Notes: generated from the sequence alone by a model not told the origin. DNA of 64,000 nt from Leishmania infantum JPCM5 (GCF_000002875.2 NC_009420.2:804001-868000); one strand, 5' to 3'. Positions 20,745-32,379 are shown, numbered from the stretch's first letter. Program-made: numbers and translations.

Positions 20745-23606
20745 TTCACGGTCCAGCTTTCTCCCCGCAAGAGAGTAGAAAGCACTAGAGCGGACGAGCA
20801 AAAAGAGAATAGCGGTTCTTCCTTGCATCTGTTTGTTTGTGGACGTGCGTGTACGAGTGCGCGGGCTCGACAGTGGACGGTGTTGCACTGCTGCCGTTTC
20901 TGCCACCAACCCGCCCCCTGTCTTTCTGTTCTCCCTTCCCGTTGTTTCTCGCAAGCGGTGCGCCCCAGTTTTGTAGTGGTGTCCTTCTGTGTTGTCTTTG
21001 GGGGAGGGGAAGGGGATGGAATGGGATGTCGTGTGTGTTCTTAATAGGGAACGAATTGCTTGTTCTCTCTGCCCTGTTTTACCTCATCCCCTTCTCTCCA
21101 AGGCTCCTGCTGAGACCCTTGCGCGCCTCGCTCTCTTTTCGCAGCAAGACACCCTGTCCAACGGGGAAGTGTAGCGAAGTGTATGCGTGAGGTATGTCTC
21201 TCGACACTTGCTTTTCCTCATTTTTCGAGTTTGTGTGTTGGAGAGGGGGAGTCTGTGTGTGTGTGTGTGTGGGTTAGGCATTTATAATATGTATGCATTT
21301 TGTTTGTCTGTTTTGGCTGTTACCTACATCGTTCATTTGCGCAGCTGTTCTGCATACGTTGTGCCCGCTTAGTGATTGTCATGTTCTCGGAGACGCCGGC
21401 GTTACGCTGCCCCGCACTCCTTCATGACTATTATTATTATTTTTTTTTTGCGTTACGCCTGTGTGTGTCTCTATATGTTTACCTTTTATGTACATTTGTT
21501 TGCTCGCATGCAGTAGCGCTGCAGGAAAAAATGGAAAGCAGACAAAAAATACAGGGGGAGTTGCTGGTGGTGGTGCAACGTACACACACAGAAAAACCAA
21601 AAATGGAGAAGAATGTCAACGAGCATGACTCGATCCTTGAAGAGCGGCATTGGGGTGCCTTCTGCACAAGGGACGAAAGGAGAAACACATATGGGCCGTG
21701 TTTCTCTGTTTTTATATGTGTGTGCGTTTGTGTTCTCGCCTTGCCTCACTCAAATGGGCTGTCTTCGCAGCACCATTGCGCGCATGGCGTGCCGTTCGGT
21801 TTGCCCAGCGTACACCCAACCCCCTTCGAGGGCGTTCGCGTGCTGCTTCAACTTGCACGGGACTGTGATTCCTTCTTTTTACTTTTCCTTTCCCTCTTCA
21901 ACTCTCTATTTACGCCCCTTTTTCTCTTCACCGTTGATCATACCCCCCCCTCTCCCTCATACACGTACACACACACACATGAGCACATACCTCGCCACTC
22001 CCTTCCCCTTTCCTATGCATCTCCTGTTTCTGAGATGAATCCTCCTATGCCTCACGCCTGCGTTGCTGGCTCACTTTGGTCTGCCGCCGTTTGTCTGGAA
22101 GCACTTCCCGAAACACGACCCGAATAGAAAAGAAAAAAAAACACATAGCTGAAAGCGGAGGCGTCTCGCTGCGAGGTAGTTAGCTGCACAAGAAAACCAC
22201 CACCGTAGCAGAGACGTACTCGACGATAATCAATATTGAGGTGTGTGCGCGGCGCAGCGAATCCAAACGGAGCGAGCTGGCCTCGGTCTCCCACTCCCTT
22301 CATTCGGCTCTTATTCGCCGGCCGCGCTCGTCGTTCCTCAAGGCGTCAAGAAAAGTAACACAAGGTGAACTGCAGGCAGTGGACTACCTCTTGGGTGTAT
22401 CCGGTCTTCCTTCGTCCTCTCCCTCCCGCAGCCGCATACCCACACCGACTCCCCCTCCTCCCTTCTTTGCAGAACACTGCTCCAGGAAACCAGGACATTT
22501 CGTTTCTCTCACTCGGTTTTCGTCTGCACGCGTCATCTATTCACCTTTCGCTCCGTCCCCCCCCCCCAATTACTGTTTTTACCCACTCTGGCCCAGTGCG
22601 TGTGTGTGTGTGTGGTGTGCTTGTAGGGGATGTCGCGCGCGCGCCTGCCTTTGCCACCACTTTCCTCGTTCACCTCTCCCGTCTCCCGCGCATTCCAAGT
22701 GAAGTATTTCTGGGCGCGCTGCGTGGAGTGTGTCGTGTCATCGTGGTCTTTCTCTTTGCGTGCTTGACGGAGCCCCGCCCCGCTTCTCGCTGCTCTGTTC
22801 CTGGCTCTTTCAGTTCCCCAAATCGAATCTCGCTTCTGTGCGTGCGTCTTTTTGTGGGTGTGCATTGACGCACTCCTGCCCTTTTTTCGCGCTTTTCGCT
22901 GTTTGCTTTCTCAGCTCTCTGCAAGACAGTCGTCAGGGCTGCATGAGTTTTGTCCACTTCGAGACGTCCCTCTCATTTCTCTAACTGCGCCACCACCACA
23001 GAAAGGCACTTGTGGCGTTCCATCGTTTGCTGTTGCTGTGTCATGTTTTTGTAGTGGTAGCTTCTGCGCACCTTTTCTGCCTCCGCACGAGGCTCTGCAG
23101 GGGAAGTGTTATTAACTCTATCGTGCACGCGCGCGTGTGCATCTTCTCGTGTTGCCGTTGCTCTCCTCTGTCATTTGTGTTGCCCCTCTCTTCTTCCACC
23201 CCCTTCTGTCTCGACCGCTTTCGTCGCCGTCTCTGTCTGCTTTGCCCTGTTTCTGTGTGTGCGCGTGTGTGTTCATGTGTATTTTCCTCGTCTTCGCCGC
23301 TCTCCATCGTTATCTCCCTACTCCTTCACTTTTGACCTCGTTTTCTCCGTCCCTTGCGCTCTCGCTTCCCCTTCTACCAACGTTGTGTTTGCCTGCCTGC
23401 TGCTACTACTGCTGGAACCTCCCTCCCTCGCACGCACCCCCTCCTCCACCCCTCTTTGCCTTCGATTCTGCGCATCTCCTTCGCCATTTTCTCGAACTCG
23501 CTGCCAGACGCATTTCGCGTCTTCGCTACGTGACGCTGTTTCGCGTTCTCCTCTTGTGCTTTTTCCTCCCTGTGGGTGCGGGTGCGTTTCGCGTCCATCG
23601 ACAACA
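20745..23606 (+). other. Intergenic spacer upstream of the DENN gene
   Basis: No credible gene. It holds a (TG)n tract at 21254-21270, an ATT-rich stretch followed by a T-run (21427-21449), CA repeats at 21966-21981, and long T/C-rich sequence from 22400 to 23600. Open frames (for example 21300-22127) are translations of simple sequence. Several possible AG acceptors lie between 22920 and 23600. Confidence 0.6.
21254..21270 (+). repeat. (TG)n microsatellite
   Basis: An uninterrupted TG repeat in the spacer upstream of the DENN gene. Confidence 0.85.
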
Positions 23607-26468
23607 ATGTCTTCACCATTATCACTGTCATCATCGTGGGTGGACTGCTTAATGTCCATCCGCTTCGACCTCGACATCGGGCCCAAGATCGAATTCGTCT
23701 CCCCACCCGATGCCATCACAGAGGAGGGCAAGGTTAAGTTACTGCGCTGCGCCTTCCCAGACTGCAACCCGGATTGCGGGTACAACTTCATCTTCTACTT
23801 CACAATGCCAGACTGCACCACGGCGGCGGTGCAGAGCTTCTCGCAGACGGTGGCGCCACCTACGACAGGAAACACTGTGCCGGAGCTGTATGGCGCGGCC
23901 TTCTACCGCCAGAAGCATGACCCTAACGTGCCGCGGTGCTACGTGCAGCAGGTGTTGGTGCTCCTCTCCCACCTGCCGTACTACAACGTGCACGAGATCA
24001 TCCTCCGCGTTGTGGCGCCGCGCTTTTGCCAGTGCTGTCCCCTCTCCCCAGATACTGGTAAGGTGCCTGTGTCCAGCTTACTGATCCCCGTCCCGGAGGC
24101 CTACTTCGAGTTTGACCAGTCCTACAGCGCCGAGCACTACACACAAGAGGACGTGCTGAGTGACGCGATGGCGGAGCTGGCCCAGTGGCCCTCGCCTCAC
24201 CCGCAGGCGCGCTACACGGTGACGCTGCTTCAGCAGGCCCTCATCTTCATTACGCCGGCGCACTCGCAGCGGCAGTCAAGTCGCGCCACGCGCAGCAGCT
24301 GCGCCTCGATGCGCAGTGCCATGTCGGTGGACACGCGAGTAGAGTTTATGGAGGTGACACGAGGCAGCCCGCGGCACCGAGGCAGCGCTTTGGGCAGCGA
24401 CTTCTTGCCCCTCTTCCGACTCCTCGGTGAGCAGCTGCACCATCTCACGTACGTGTGGGAGCTGCTCATTCGCCACGAGCCGCTCTTCATCCTCAGTAAC
24501 ACTCCCTGCATGGCGTCCGCGGCGGCCTTCGGCATCGCGTCGTTGGTGCTGCCCATCGAGTTCAGTGGCACGCTGCGGTCTTACTTCACAGTTCAAAACG
24601 AAGACTTCCCGCGACTGAGTCGGATGGGCAAGGTGCTTTCTTTCCCGAGGAACGAGGGCCTCATCGTGGCCGGTACGAACCCGTTCCTGCTGCGCAGCTT
24701 CAGTGGGTGGCCCAGCTTGATGGTCGTGATGGACAGCAACACGTCGATCACGGTAAACGGCTCCATCGCGTCGCCGCCACCGAGCGCGGTGGCTGGGGCG
24801 ATCTCACCTCCGCCGCAGGCCAGTCCACTCCACTCGCAGCGGTCAGGTGCCTGTACAGCAGCGTCGCTGGCTAGCTCTCTGCTGCGGTCAGCGCTACCCG
24901 GGGAGCCGAGCGCCGAAAAGTCGCCGCGGCCGCCGTGGAACGGTGCCCACGCGCGCACGGCGTCTGGACAGGAGCCCTTGTCGGTGGCCATGTGCAGCAT
25001 CAACTCCACTACATCCTTGGGTAGTGGGTCCACAAGCGCGCACCAGCAAAACGGCCTACGCGCCCCTGTCACGGTGGTGCCGTCGAGTTTCAGTAGCTTC
25101 AACGGCAACGGTGACGTCTTCGCCGATGTGGCGAGTCGAAAACCGATCTTCTCCTCCGCCTCTTCCGATACGGCGGACCTGCCCGCCACCTACAACGTGG
25201 AGTCCTCGACGGAGACGTCGCCGTCTACCTCGAGCCCGTCTCATGACTCGGGTCGCCGAGTGGAGGCAGCGCAACAGGCGCAGCGCACCGAGGATGGAAG
25301 TCTAGCTGGGGAGCACGCGTCTACGAGCGCGCTCGGGGAGTCTCCGGCGCAGCCCGGCAGTGGCATCAGCAACCGCGCGGAGAGATTCTCACATGGACAA
25401 GGACATGCTCGTCCCGACAGCAGTGATGCAACCTTGGCGACTGCGGCTCACCTAGCGCCGGCCCCGATCACCATGCCGTCGCCTGTCGACTTCTCTGTCA
25501 CGCTCTTCACAACGGATCACTACAAGACCACAGTGGAGTCGGTGCGTGCGGCCGAGCACCGAAGGCGTGGCGGCGCCAACCAGGACAACTCGCGCAAAAA
25601 CCTGCAGCAGCGCCTCCACAACTACTTCGATTCTTCTGTTCACTTCCTGTTGAACCACGAGGAGCAAACGCAGATGCTACTGAAGCGGCTACAGATGGTG
25701 TCCCTGCTTGACGCGGATGCCCAGCGGACATCCGTCTCACTAAGTCTTACGCACTGGCACGGTAATCCGCGAACGGCTTCCTCACCGACTACCAGCACCA
25801 AAAGTCCACCCTTTGCCTCCCCGACACCACCGTTGTCCTCAGCGAACACTAACAGCGCCTCCGGACACCGCGTGGATCCGGCGGCGGCGACTAACGGCAT
25901 TACGTCGTGCTCGCATTTCTCCGTCGCTGATGATATGGTGCGCAAGTTCTTCACATCCCTCACCTCCGAGTTTCTCACGCCTGTCACGGCGTGGTTCCAG
26001 AGGGTCACCGCCCCGTACACGGCCTTCCACCTGTGCGATCGCGCCTTGTGCGACGCGCTCCTGACCCCTTCCAGCTTTCTCGACGACTTTGCGCAGCGGC
26101 ACCGCGAGACAGCCCCGTCCATGTGGACCCAGCGACACTCGTACAAGACGTACAAGGTGGTGTACGAGCGGTTCGCGCACGGTTGCCTCTTCAAAGCCTA
26201 TGTTCTCCAGCTCGTGGATGGGAGCCTGCGGCAGCAGATGGAGGACTTCCAGGTGGAGGACTGGGTCACCCGTGTGCCCTCCGACGCGGAACGCATTGAT
26301 CTTCTCATCAACCTATTCAACACGGTCCAACGGGAGCTGAACGAAACCCTCGATCCAGACGTGCTCTTCGTGACCTCTGCCACATCGGTGCTGGCCAGCA
26401 TGGCCGTGGTGCTGCAACAGCCTCACCGGGAGCAATTTATGCTGAAGATAGGAGAGCTGAAGCTATGA
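23607..26468 (+). CDS. DENN-domain protein, DENND6/AVL9-like
   Basis: 953 aa from the ATG at 23607 (MSSPLSLSSSWVDCLM). A downstream ATG at 23652 would cut into the conserved first strand, so the upstream one is preferred. The N-terminus reads SIRFDLDIGPKIEFVSPPD, then a YGAAFYRQKHDPNVPRCYVQ segment and LVLLSHLPYYNVHEIILRVV. This matches the u-DENN start of DENND6 proteins. The middle DENN part is at about 278-375: YVWELLIRHEPLFILSNTP, YFTVQNEDFPR and IVAGTNPFLLRSFSGWPSL. A long Ser/Pro/Thr-rich linker occupies about 388-625. A conserved C-terminal helical region follows (about 770-900), with FHLCDRALCDALLTPSSFLD. DENN proteins act as Rab guanine-nucleotide exchange factors in endosomal or secretory traffic; the Rab partner here is unknown. 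At 953 aa it is longer than animal DENND6, mainly because of the linker. Confidence 0.8.
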   Translation: MSSPLSLSSSWVDCLMSIRFDLDIGPKIEFVSPPDAITEEGKVKLLRCAFPDCNPDCGYNFIFYFTMPDCTTAAVQSFSQTVAPPTTGNTVPELYGAAFYRQKHDPNVPRCYVQQVLVLLSHLPYYNVHEIILRVVAPRFCQCCPLSPDTGKVPVSSLLIPVPEAYFEFDQSYSAEHYTQEDVLSDAMAELAQWPSPHPQARYTVTLLQQALIFITPAHSQRQSSRATRSSCASMRSAMSVDTRVEFMEVTRGSPRHRGSALGSDFLPLFRLLGEQLHHLTYVWELLIRHEPLFILSNTPCMASAAAFGIASLVLPIEFSGTLRSYFTVQNEDFPRLSRMGKVLSFPRNEGLIVAGTNPFLLRSFSGWPSLMVVMDSNTSITVNGSIASPPPSAVAGAISPPPQASPLHSQRSGACTAASLASSLLRSALPGEPSAEKSPRPPWNGAHARTASGQEPLSVAMCSINSTTSLGSGSTSAHQQNGLRAPVTVVPSSFSSFNGNGDVFADVASRKPIFSSASSDTADLPATYNVESSTETSPSTSSPSHDSGRRVEAAQQAQRTEDGSLAGEHASTSALGESPAQPGSGISNRAERFSHGQGHARPDSSDATLATAAHLAPAPITMPSPVDFSVTLFTTDHYKTTVESVRAAEHRRRGGANQDNSRKNLQQRLHNYFDSSVHFLLNHEEQTQMLLKRLQMVSLLDADAQRTSVSLSLTHWHGNPRTASSPTTSTKSPPFASPTPPLSSANTNSASGHRVDPAAATNGITSCSHFSVADDMVRKFFTSLTSEFLTPVTAWFQRVTAPYTAFHLCDRALCDALLTPSSFLDDFAQRHRETAPSMWTQRHSYKTYKVVYERFAHGCLFKAYVLQLVDGSLRQQMEDFQVEDWVTRVPSDAERIDLLINLFNTVQRELNETLDPDVLFVTSATSVLASMAVVLQQPHREQFMLKIGELKL

Positions 26469-27375
26469 CGCGTGATGCACGTGCTTAAGATGGGGTACAT
26501 GCGCCTAGGCGAGCTTGTGCGTGCGTGCAAGTCGAAGAGAACGGAGCAGCTGATGTGTTTTTCCTCACCTTATCGAGGCAGGCACGACAAGGTCACGGTA
26601 TCGAGGCCTTTCTGTGAAAGGCATGTCTGCGTGTGGGTTGGTTTAATAAGCGACTGTGTTCACAAGATCATGGCTGCATACTAATAGATGAACGCACAAG
26701 TGACCACCACTACAACTGCTGGTCTGTCTAAGCCGCCTTGGACGGCCTCTGCCGTGTTGTAAGGTGAGGGAGGATGGAAAAGGGCGCGCTTCAAGGACAG
26801 TGAGCGGGCTACTGAGAAGGTTGGCTGTGGGAAGCGCCGTTGCAGATGTGGCGCTGCTCCCCTGGCCCGTTTCTTGGGTAGCACCCGTTTGTGCTCTGTG
26901 TGTATGTTCGTGTCGGGGGTGGGCGGAGGAGGGAGGGTGCATGTATTGCATGGCGGCGTGCTTGGGAGGTGCGTGTTTCTTGTGGGTTCTATACGCTCAC
27001 GTGTGTCGTCCCCGTCCTCTTTCTCTTTGCGCCTTCTGCTGTCTGCCGCAAACTCTGCGTCACTCCGTGACTGGCATGCGCTCTTCGACACCGCCCAGGA
27101 CAGCATTGCTTTCTTTTTACTTCTTTTATTGCTTCTGTTGGTGCTGCGGCCGGCGGCGTCTTCGCAAGTATCCAACGTAAGAGAGAAAGCGGACAAACTT
27201 CCTCCCTCACCCCCGCTCACTCCAGCACGGCGAGTCTCTGGTGGTGAATCACACATTACACGGTCTTTTGCCCCCCCCCCGAATAGCTTCATAGAATTCC
27301 CTCTCCCTTTCCCCTTCACGCGTAGTCGCTGGAGGTGGTGAAAGGAGCGCTCGTGCGCCTTAACACACACGCACG
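26469..27375 (+). other. Intergenic spacer (DENN to GNAT gene)
   Basis: No gene seen. It includes T-rich and C-rich runs (a C run at about 27271-27280) and a probable splice acceptor just upstream of the next ATG. Confidence 0.6.
27296..27325 (+). other. Probable spliced-leader acceptor of the GNAT gene
   Basis: A C/T-rich tract at 27296-27318 is followed by the first AG at 27324-27325. This leaves about 50 nt before the ATG at 27376. Inferred. Confidence 0.45.
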
Positions 27376-28491
27376 ATGTTGTCGGAGGAAGAGCGGGCGA
27401 CGCTTCTCAAGTACTACTCAACGGTGAAGCTCAATGAGACTCAGCTGGACCAGCTTGCCCAGGCATACTGGGCGGCGACGCGTGAGGAGAGAGGGGAGAT
27501 TGCCAAGGTGTATGCCCACACCTTCGTAGACCCCACGTTTGTGCAACGACTCATCTTCTTCCATGACTACCACATGCCCCTCACGGCCGCCGGTGCAGAC
27601 CTGTCTTCGCCAGCAGGGGCAGCCGCAGGAACCAGCTCCTCCTTCGCGGGTCAGCAGAGCGGCAGCGAGAGCGGCAACTCTCCTCTCATGGCGAGCCCCA
27701 CCTCGTCTTTCATGGCTGGGAGTCAAACGACGGCAGCGAGCCACGCACCACGCCGCACGCACGCCCAGCGCCTGCTCCGCTCCACCATTCAAGAGCACTT
27801 CCCCAAGCTCACCGGTCCTGGACCGTACGCGCTGCAGTTCGGATGTGTGCGGTCGGAGAAGGAACGCGAAGAGGTGATTGAGCTGTACTCTTCGCAATTT
27901 CTGCACCCCGACCCACCCGAGCTGCACCGCATCGTCACACTGCCGAGCAGCTTTTCCACCCGCACTCGAAAGCGAATCAGCGGCTCCTACTCCTGGTACC
28001 TGCGCTGCCTTGCAACGCAGGAGCTCGTTTGCGCCGTCACTGTGACGGTGCATCAGCAGGAAACAATACGGTTTGCCGAGATGCCGCTGTTTGCAACTGG
28101 TGTTGGGTACAAGAAGAACGGCTTTGGGCGCCTTCTGAACGCGGCGCTGTTGGCCTGGTGCGCGGAGGTGGGGCTGGAGTTCATCATGATCTCTGCTGAC
28201 GTGCAGGCGATCCCGTTCTGGCGCCACTTGGGCTATCGTGCCATGACACGCGGAGAGAAGAACCGAATCGACTTCTTTTACCAGCACGACTGCTGCAAGT
28301 TCAAGGGCGCCGAGACGATGATCGGGTATTGCAACGTTGATCGGGGAAACGGCACCCTCTCCGGTGGCGCACGTCGTCGCGCTTCCCACAGCGGCGGCTC
28401 GGCGGAGGTGCTACATATGAGCGTCAGGCAGGTTTTGGCGCAACTACCTCGCTTTGCCGTGGAAGGCCCCGCCAAGTTACCAACTGAGTAG
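27376..28491 (+). CDS. GNAT-fold N-acetyltransferase-like protein
   Basis: 371 aa from ATG 27376. Residues 1-70 are mostly helical (LDQLAQAYWAATREERGEIA). A Ser/Ala-rich insert follows at about 73-130. The catalytic-type domain covers about 150-330. It has a strand pair ending in RFAEMPLFATGVGY and then an acetyl-CoA loop KKNGFG (246-251), where the usual Gln/Arg-x-x-Gly-x-Gly/Ala has Lys at the first position. A helix (LLNAALLAWCAEVGLEFIMI) and FWRHLGYRAM complete the fold; the last motif is the common GNAT 'FW...LGY' strand. The order resembles the GNAT part of plant PHD-type acetyltransferases, but no PHD finger is seen. The substrate is unknown. The tail is Gly/Ser/Arg-rich, then helical. 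The fold is likely; activity is inferred. Confidence 0.72.
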   Translation: MLSEEERATLLKYYSTVKLNETQLDQLAQAYWAATREERGEIAKVYAHTFVDPTFVQRLIFFHDYHMPLTAAGADLSSPAGAAAGTSSSFAGQQSGSESGNSPLMASPTSSFMAGSQTTAASHAPRRTHAQRLLRSTIQEHFPKLTGPGPYALQFGCVRSEKEREEVIELYSSQFLHPDPPELHRIVTLPSSFSTRTRKRISGSYSWYLRCLATQELVCAVTVTVHQQETIRFAEMPLFATGVGYKKNGFGRLLNAALLAWCAEVGLEFIMISADVQAIPFWRHLGYRAMTRGEKNRIDFFYQHDCCKFKGAETMIGYCNVDRGNGTLSGGARRRASHSGGSAEVLHMSVRQVLAQLPRFAVEGPAKLPTE

Positions 28492-30047
28492 GGGATACAC
28501 CGGAAGAGAAAAGGCACGGAAAAGAGCTGCTGGGCTGGTGAGGCATGGCGACTCGCGATACCAGAGCGCCATGGATCGTGAAATCCTTGACGCGCTGCGT
28601 GATTGCCGTTGTCGGTTGAGCCAAATGCGGTGGCTATGTATTTGTCTCTCAGCGCTCTCGTTTTGTGTGTGGAAGTGCCACTGCGAACACGCTCGGTCGA
28701 TGTTTAAGCTGCTATGCACTGCATCCACGTTGTAAAAAAAATGAAAGAGAAAGGGCCATGCAGCCCAACGCCATCGACAACGATGCAGGAATCGATCAGC
28801 AAACACAACAATGACACAAAAACGAAGAAACGAGAAGGGGGCAGTTGCGTTGGTGCACGCCACGTCGTGTACCAACGTAGGCGCCGCTCACGAAGTAGGG
28901 GTGGGGTGTGTGTAAAGGCGCTTTTATTGTGTCTCCTTGGTTCGCTGTGTCTCCTTCATGGTTTTTCGTTTTTTTTTTGGAGCCTAGATCGGGTTCAGAG
29001 TTACGCCGCTGCCCCCCCCCCTCTTTCTCCCATCTCTCTCCCGCCGTATAAGCGTGCCTCCTCCAGCCCTCTCTCGCTCTTTGAACGTCTCTGCCGTTCG
29101 CTCCGCCCATCGTGTCCTCTCCCTCCTTACGCTCTCCCTTCTTCCTCTATGCGTTTCTCTGATCTTAGAAATATCCCTTCCCCACCTCGACGCCGTATTC
29201 CGTCCCTTTCTCCTCCACGCGCACAGGCACGCAGAAAGAGAGACGCACGCCAGCACAAGAGCGCCCATCGCCCCGTTCATGATTCAATCCGAGAGGCAGC
29301 CGAGGAGTTTTGTCAGGTTTCTTCCGTCTTGGTAATTTTCTCTGTCGGCGTGGCCTACTCTTCTTAGTCCCCTCTCCCACTCAGCCCCGCCCCCTCGTCG
29401 TCATTCTGAGTTCGTTCTTATAAAACCCGCCATACAGCTCTTCCCGTTGTTTCTCGACTAGCGCGCGCGCTCGCGCGTACGCATGTCTTTGAACTGTTGT
29501 TGTCTCGTGTTCATTGATTTTGCGTTCATCTCGACCCCCCCCGCCCGCCCACCCTCTCTCTCCTCTCCGCTTCCGCAAGCACCTCCTCCTCATCGACTCT
29601 CTCACAGACACACACACAAACACACATTTTTCTCTCTGTGTGCTCTTCTCCTGTTTTGCATTTACTCCGGCTCCTGAGGAATTCGGGCGGCGACTAAGTG
29701 GCGGCGTCTGTGTTTCTTAGTTGCTTTTCCATTCTCCTCTAACGCTCTCCTGCCCATTTCCTCCGTTGTTGCCGTCTTCTCCGACGTGCCCGAGCGAAGC
29801 CTTTCGATAGAGGAGGCCTAGTAAAGGTACCTGTGCGCTAGCGCGTGAGTCTGTTGTACGCGTGCACCGCTTTTCCCTTGTGCTTCCCCGAGAGTGGTTC
29901 CGACACACTTGCGGTGGTGTCGACCGTCTACTGGACTGCCCAATGTGACGCAGCGTAGCAGCTTCACCAGCTCCCACCCCTGCGCTTCCTCTTTACCACC
30001 TTGCCCATATTGTTACCCCGCGCACCCACAAGGTCACCATCGCAACA
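28492..30047 (+). other. Intergenic spacer (GNAT to J-protein gene)
   Basis: No gene seen. T-run at 28970-28978, C-runs near 29014 and 29536, CA-rich stretch at 29609-29625, and pyrimidine-rich sequence through 29780. Confidence 0.6.
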
Positions 30048-30908
30048 ATGAATGCAATGACGGACACGGAGGTGGTGCAGTATGTGCTCCAGAACAAGAG
30101 TAACTATTATAAGGTGCTCATGGTAGGAGCAGATGCCACCGAGGCGCAGATCAAGGTAGCCTACAAAAAGATGGCACTCAAGTGTCATCCAGACAAGAAC
30201 AAGCACAAACAGGCAGCTGATGCGTTCAAGCTGGTTGGCACGGCGCACACGACGTTGTCGGATGCCACCAAGCGCAGCATCTACGACCGGCACGGTGCGG
30301 AGGGCGTACAGCGGCACGAGAGCGGTGGTGCGCGTCGGTCCGCGAACGGCGCGGGTGTGTACCGCCATCGTCCAGCCGGGCAGCGTGACTTCTTCGAGGA
30401 GTTCTTCTTTGGCAACGGCTACCATGCGAACGGTCATGGTGTGCACCCCGGCGCCGGTGGGGCTCGATACCAAGCTGAGGTGAACATCAATCCCAATGCA
30501 CTGCTATTTGTGCCCATCGTTGTTTTTCTACTCGTAGCAATGCTCTTGTCGAGCTCCTACACCGACGTCGATGCATCCAACCCGCTGTTCGGCGGCGGTC
30601 TCCGTGGCGCTGGCATGGCTGGAGCCTCCTTTAGCTTCACGGCGTCACAGAACGAGGGCTTCGTGGTGCAGCGCACAACTTCCCTGTACGGGTTGCGCGT
30701 ACCGTACTACACGACGCCTCGGATGTCGGAAATGATGGACCGGCGAAAGGAGGTGTACTTGTCGATGGAGCAGAAGGTGTTGGAGACTTGGCGGGACTCT
30801 TTAGGTCGACGCTGCGAGGCGGAGTCGCTCAAGTATCGCTCGCGCGGCCGCAACGAGGTACCGCCAGTGTGCGGCGACTATCAACACTTCCGTCGAGCAC
30901 TTGGTTGA
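30048..30908 (+). CDS. Membrane-anchored J-domain (DnaJ/Hsp40) protein
   Basis: 286 aa from ATG 30048; a second ATG three codons later (30057) is an equally possible start. The J domain occupies about residues 18-86: NYYKVLMVGADATEAQIK, the HPD tripeptide at 47-49 needed to stimulate Hsp70, and a KRSIYDRHGAEG end. A Gly/His/Arg-rich stretch with FFEEFFFGNGYHANGHG follows. One clear membrane segment is at about 152-170 (LLFVPIVVFLLVAMLL), then a C-terminal domain. The order J domain, G/F-like linker, single membrane span and C-terminal domain resembles the DNAJB12/DNAJB14 type of the ER membrane, which faces the J domain to the cytosol. The ER location is inferred. The C-terminal half ends RNEVPPVCGDYQHFRRALG and is not low-complexity. 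Confidence 0.85.
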   Translation: MNAMTDTEVVQYVLQNKSNYYKVLMVGADATEAQIKVAYKKMALKCHPDKNKHKQAADAFKLVGTAHTTLSDATKRSIYDRHGAEGVQRHESGGARRSANGAGVYRHRPAGQRDFFEEFFFGNGYHANGHGVHPGAGGARYQAEVNINPNALLFVPIVVFLLVAMLLSSSYTDVDASNPLFGGGLRGAGMAGASFSFTASQNEGFVVQRTTSLYGLRVPYYTTPRMSEMMDRRKEVYLSMEQKVLETWRDSLGRRCEAESLKYRSRGRNEVPPVCGDYQHFRRALG

Positions 30909-32379
30909 ACAGATCGCCGCCACATATGCTCTCTCTGTCTGTTGCGTCACCGAGCAGAAGTCGCGGTTGAAAGCGAAAGGAGCTGGCGGAACGAGACTAA
31001 AGGCGTGCAACACGCAACAACACCGTCATCCCAACTGTTTGTGCAAGTAACGGGGAGGGCGGAAGGATATGCGGAACAGCGCGAAACGAGCATGCCAAAA
31101 GAGAGGGATCTGCAGACGGAGGTAGCGGATGAGACGAAGAGAAAGGTGGCGAGTATGCCGCCAACGGCTGAGGGCACAAGCGAGAGGAAGGTATTAGTGT
31201 CATTGCAAGTGCTACGAAGAAGGCTGTGAGCATGTGTGTTTATCTGAGCACGCGCTCCACTTCGTCCTTTCGCACCCGCCCACCCGCCACCTGACTCGCT
31301 CGTCGGTTGTCTACTTTCTCTCATTTCATGCTCCTGCTGCTGACTTGCTTGCACAAAGCCTGTGCAGCTCGGCACGCATGTGCGTCCCTGCGTCTTCTCT
31401 TCGCGTCGGCTACAGCTGGGCTCTTGGGGTTGTTATATATGTTTATCGTTTTAGTCCACGCTTGTGACCTCGTGTGAAGCGCGCGTGTGTGTGTGGTGGT
31501 GGTGGGAGGGCAAGTGTGGGCCCCTCTGCCGCACTCCTTCTGCCCCTTCCCCCCCCCCAAGGACCCCCTTTTTTCTTTTCGGTGTTCGTCTTCTGTTTCC
31601 TCCCATTCCGTCCTCTCTCCCACACACACACACACTCATGCGCGCTGAACGAGAGGAATGCTGAAGCCCGTCTTCCGGCTCTCTCTCTCCCCCTTCCCCC
31701 TGCGCATGTATACCCGAGCTCCTTCCTCTCTGGTGTGCGCTTCTCTCGTATCCTCTCGTGCGTTGTTGGTCTCTCCCGCCTCTTTGTCGTCGTTGTGCTT
31801 ACAACCGTTGGTGCGTTGCTCTGTGCCGGTAGCATTATATGTGTATGCGTGCGTGTGTGTGTGTGTCGATGCACGCCATCACCCCCTCCATCCCGGTCTT
31901 TCGATCATTCCGCGTTAAGTGCGTCGCCGCCTTCCTTGTTTGTTCCTCAATGCTGCCTAAACTTTCTCTATCTCACTCCTCTCCCACGCCCCGGGGGGAT
32001 ATTAAGGCGAAAAGAACGTGTGGACGAGTGCTGATCCGCACCACGCAAACCAACGTGTAGGGGATCCGCCGTGACTCCAACAACCGCGGTGCGAGAGAAT
32101 GTTAATGCTGTCCATGGAGCGCTTCGCGAGTGGCAGGCGTACCCTCGTCCGCACACCCCTCCCTTTCCACCCTCCACCCTACAATGTGGAGAGAAAAACA
32201 AACCACGCAGTGTACCTTCTCTCTCGTCCAGCCCGCTGCGCGAGGGACTGGCGACGAAGCAACGCTCCACCTCCTCCTTTCATTCCTTTTCTTGTGGCTT
32301 CTCCACGTTAATCGATGCCGCCATAGCACTGGATCTGGGTCCTTGCCACCTCTTCCTGCTATCATCTACGCACAAGCAG
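30909..32379 (+). other. Intergenic spacer (J-protein to decayed gene)
   Basis: No intact gene. A purine-rich first part (about 30950-31220) is followed by T/C-rich sequence with TG repeats (31486-31501, 31849-31866), a CA repeat (31621-31635) and C/T runs (31547-31575). Coding-like signal rises again near 32390. Confidence 0.55.

Noticed and set aside
21300..22127. 275-codon open frame upstream of the DENN gene
   Set aside because: Translation consists of simple-sequence products (CVCV, poly-aromatic and HTHTH runs) from TG/CA and T-rich tracts.
23106..23606. N-terminal extension of the DENN protein
   Set aside because: The frame is open but the sequence is T/C-rich spacer with TG repeats; the conserved protein begins just after the ATG at 23607.
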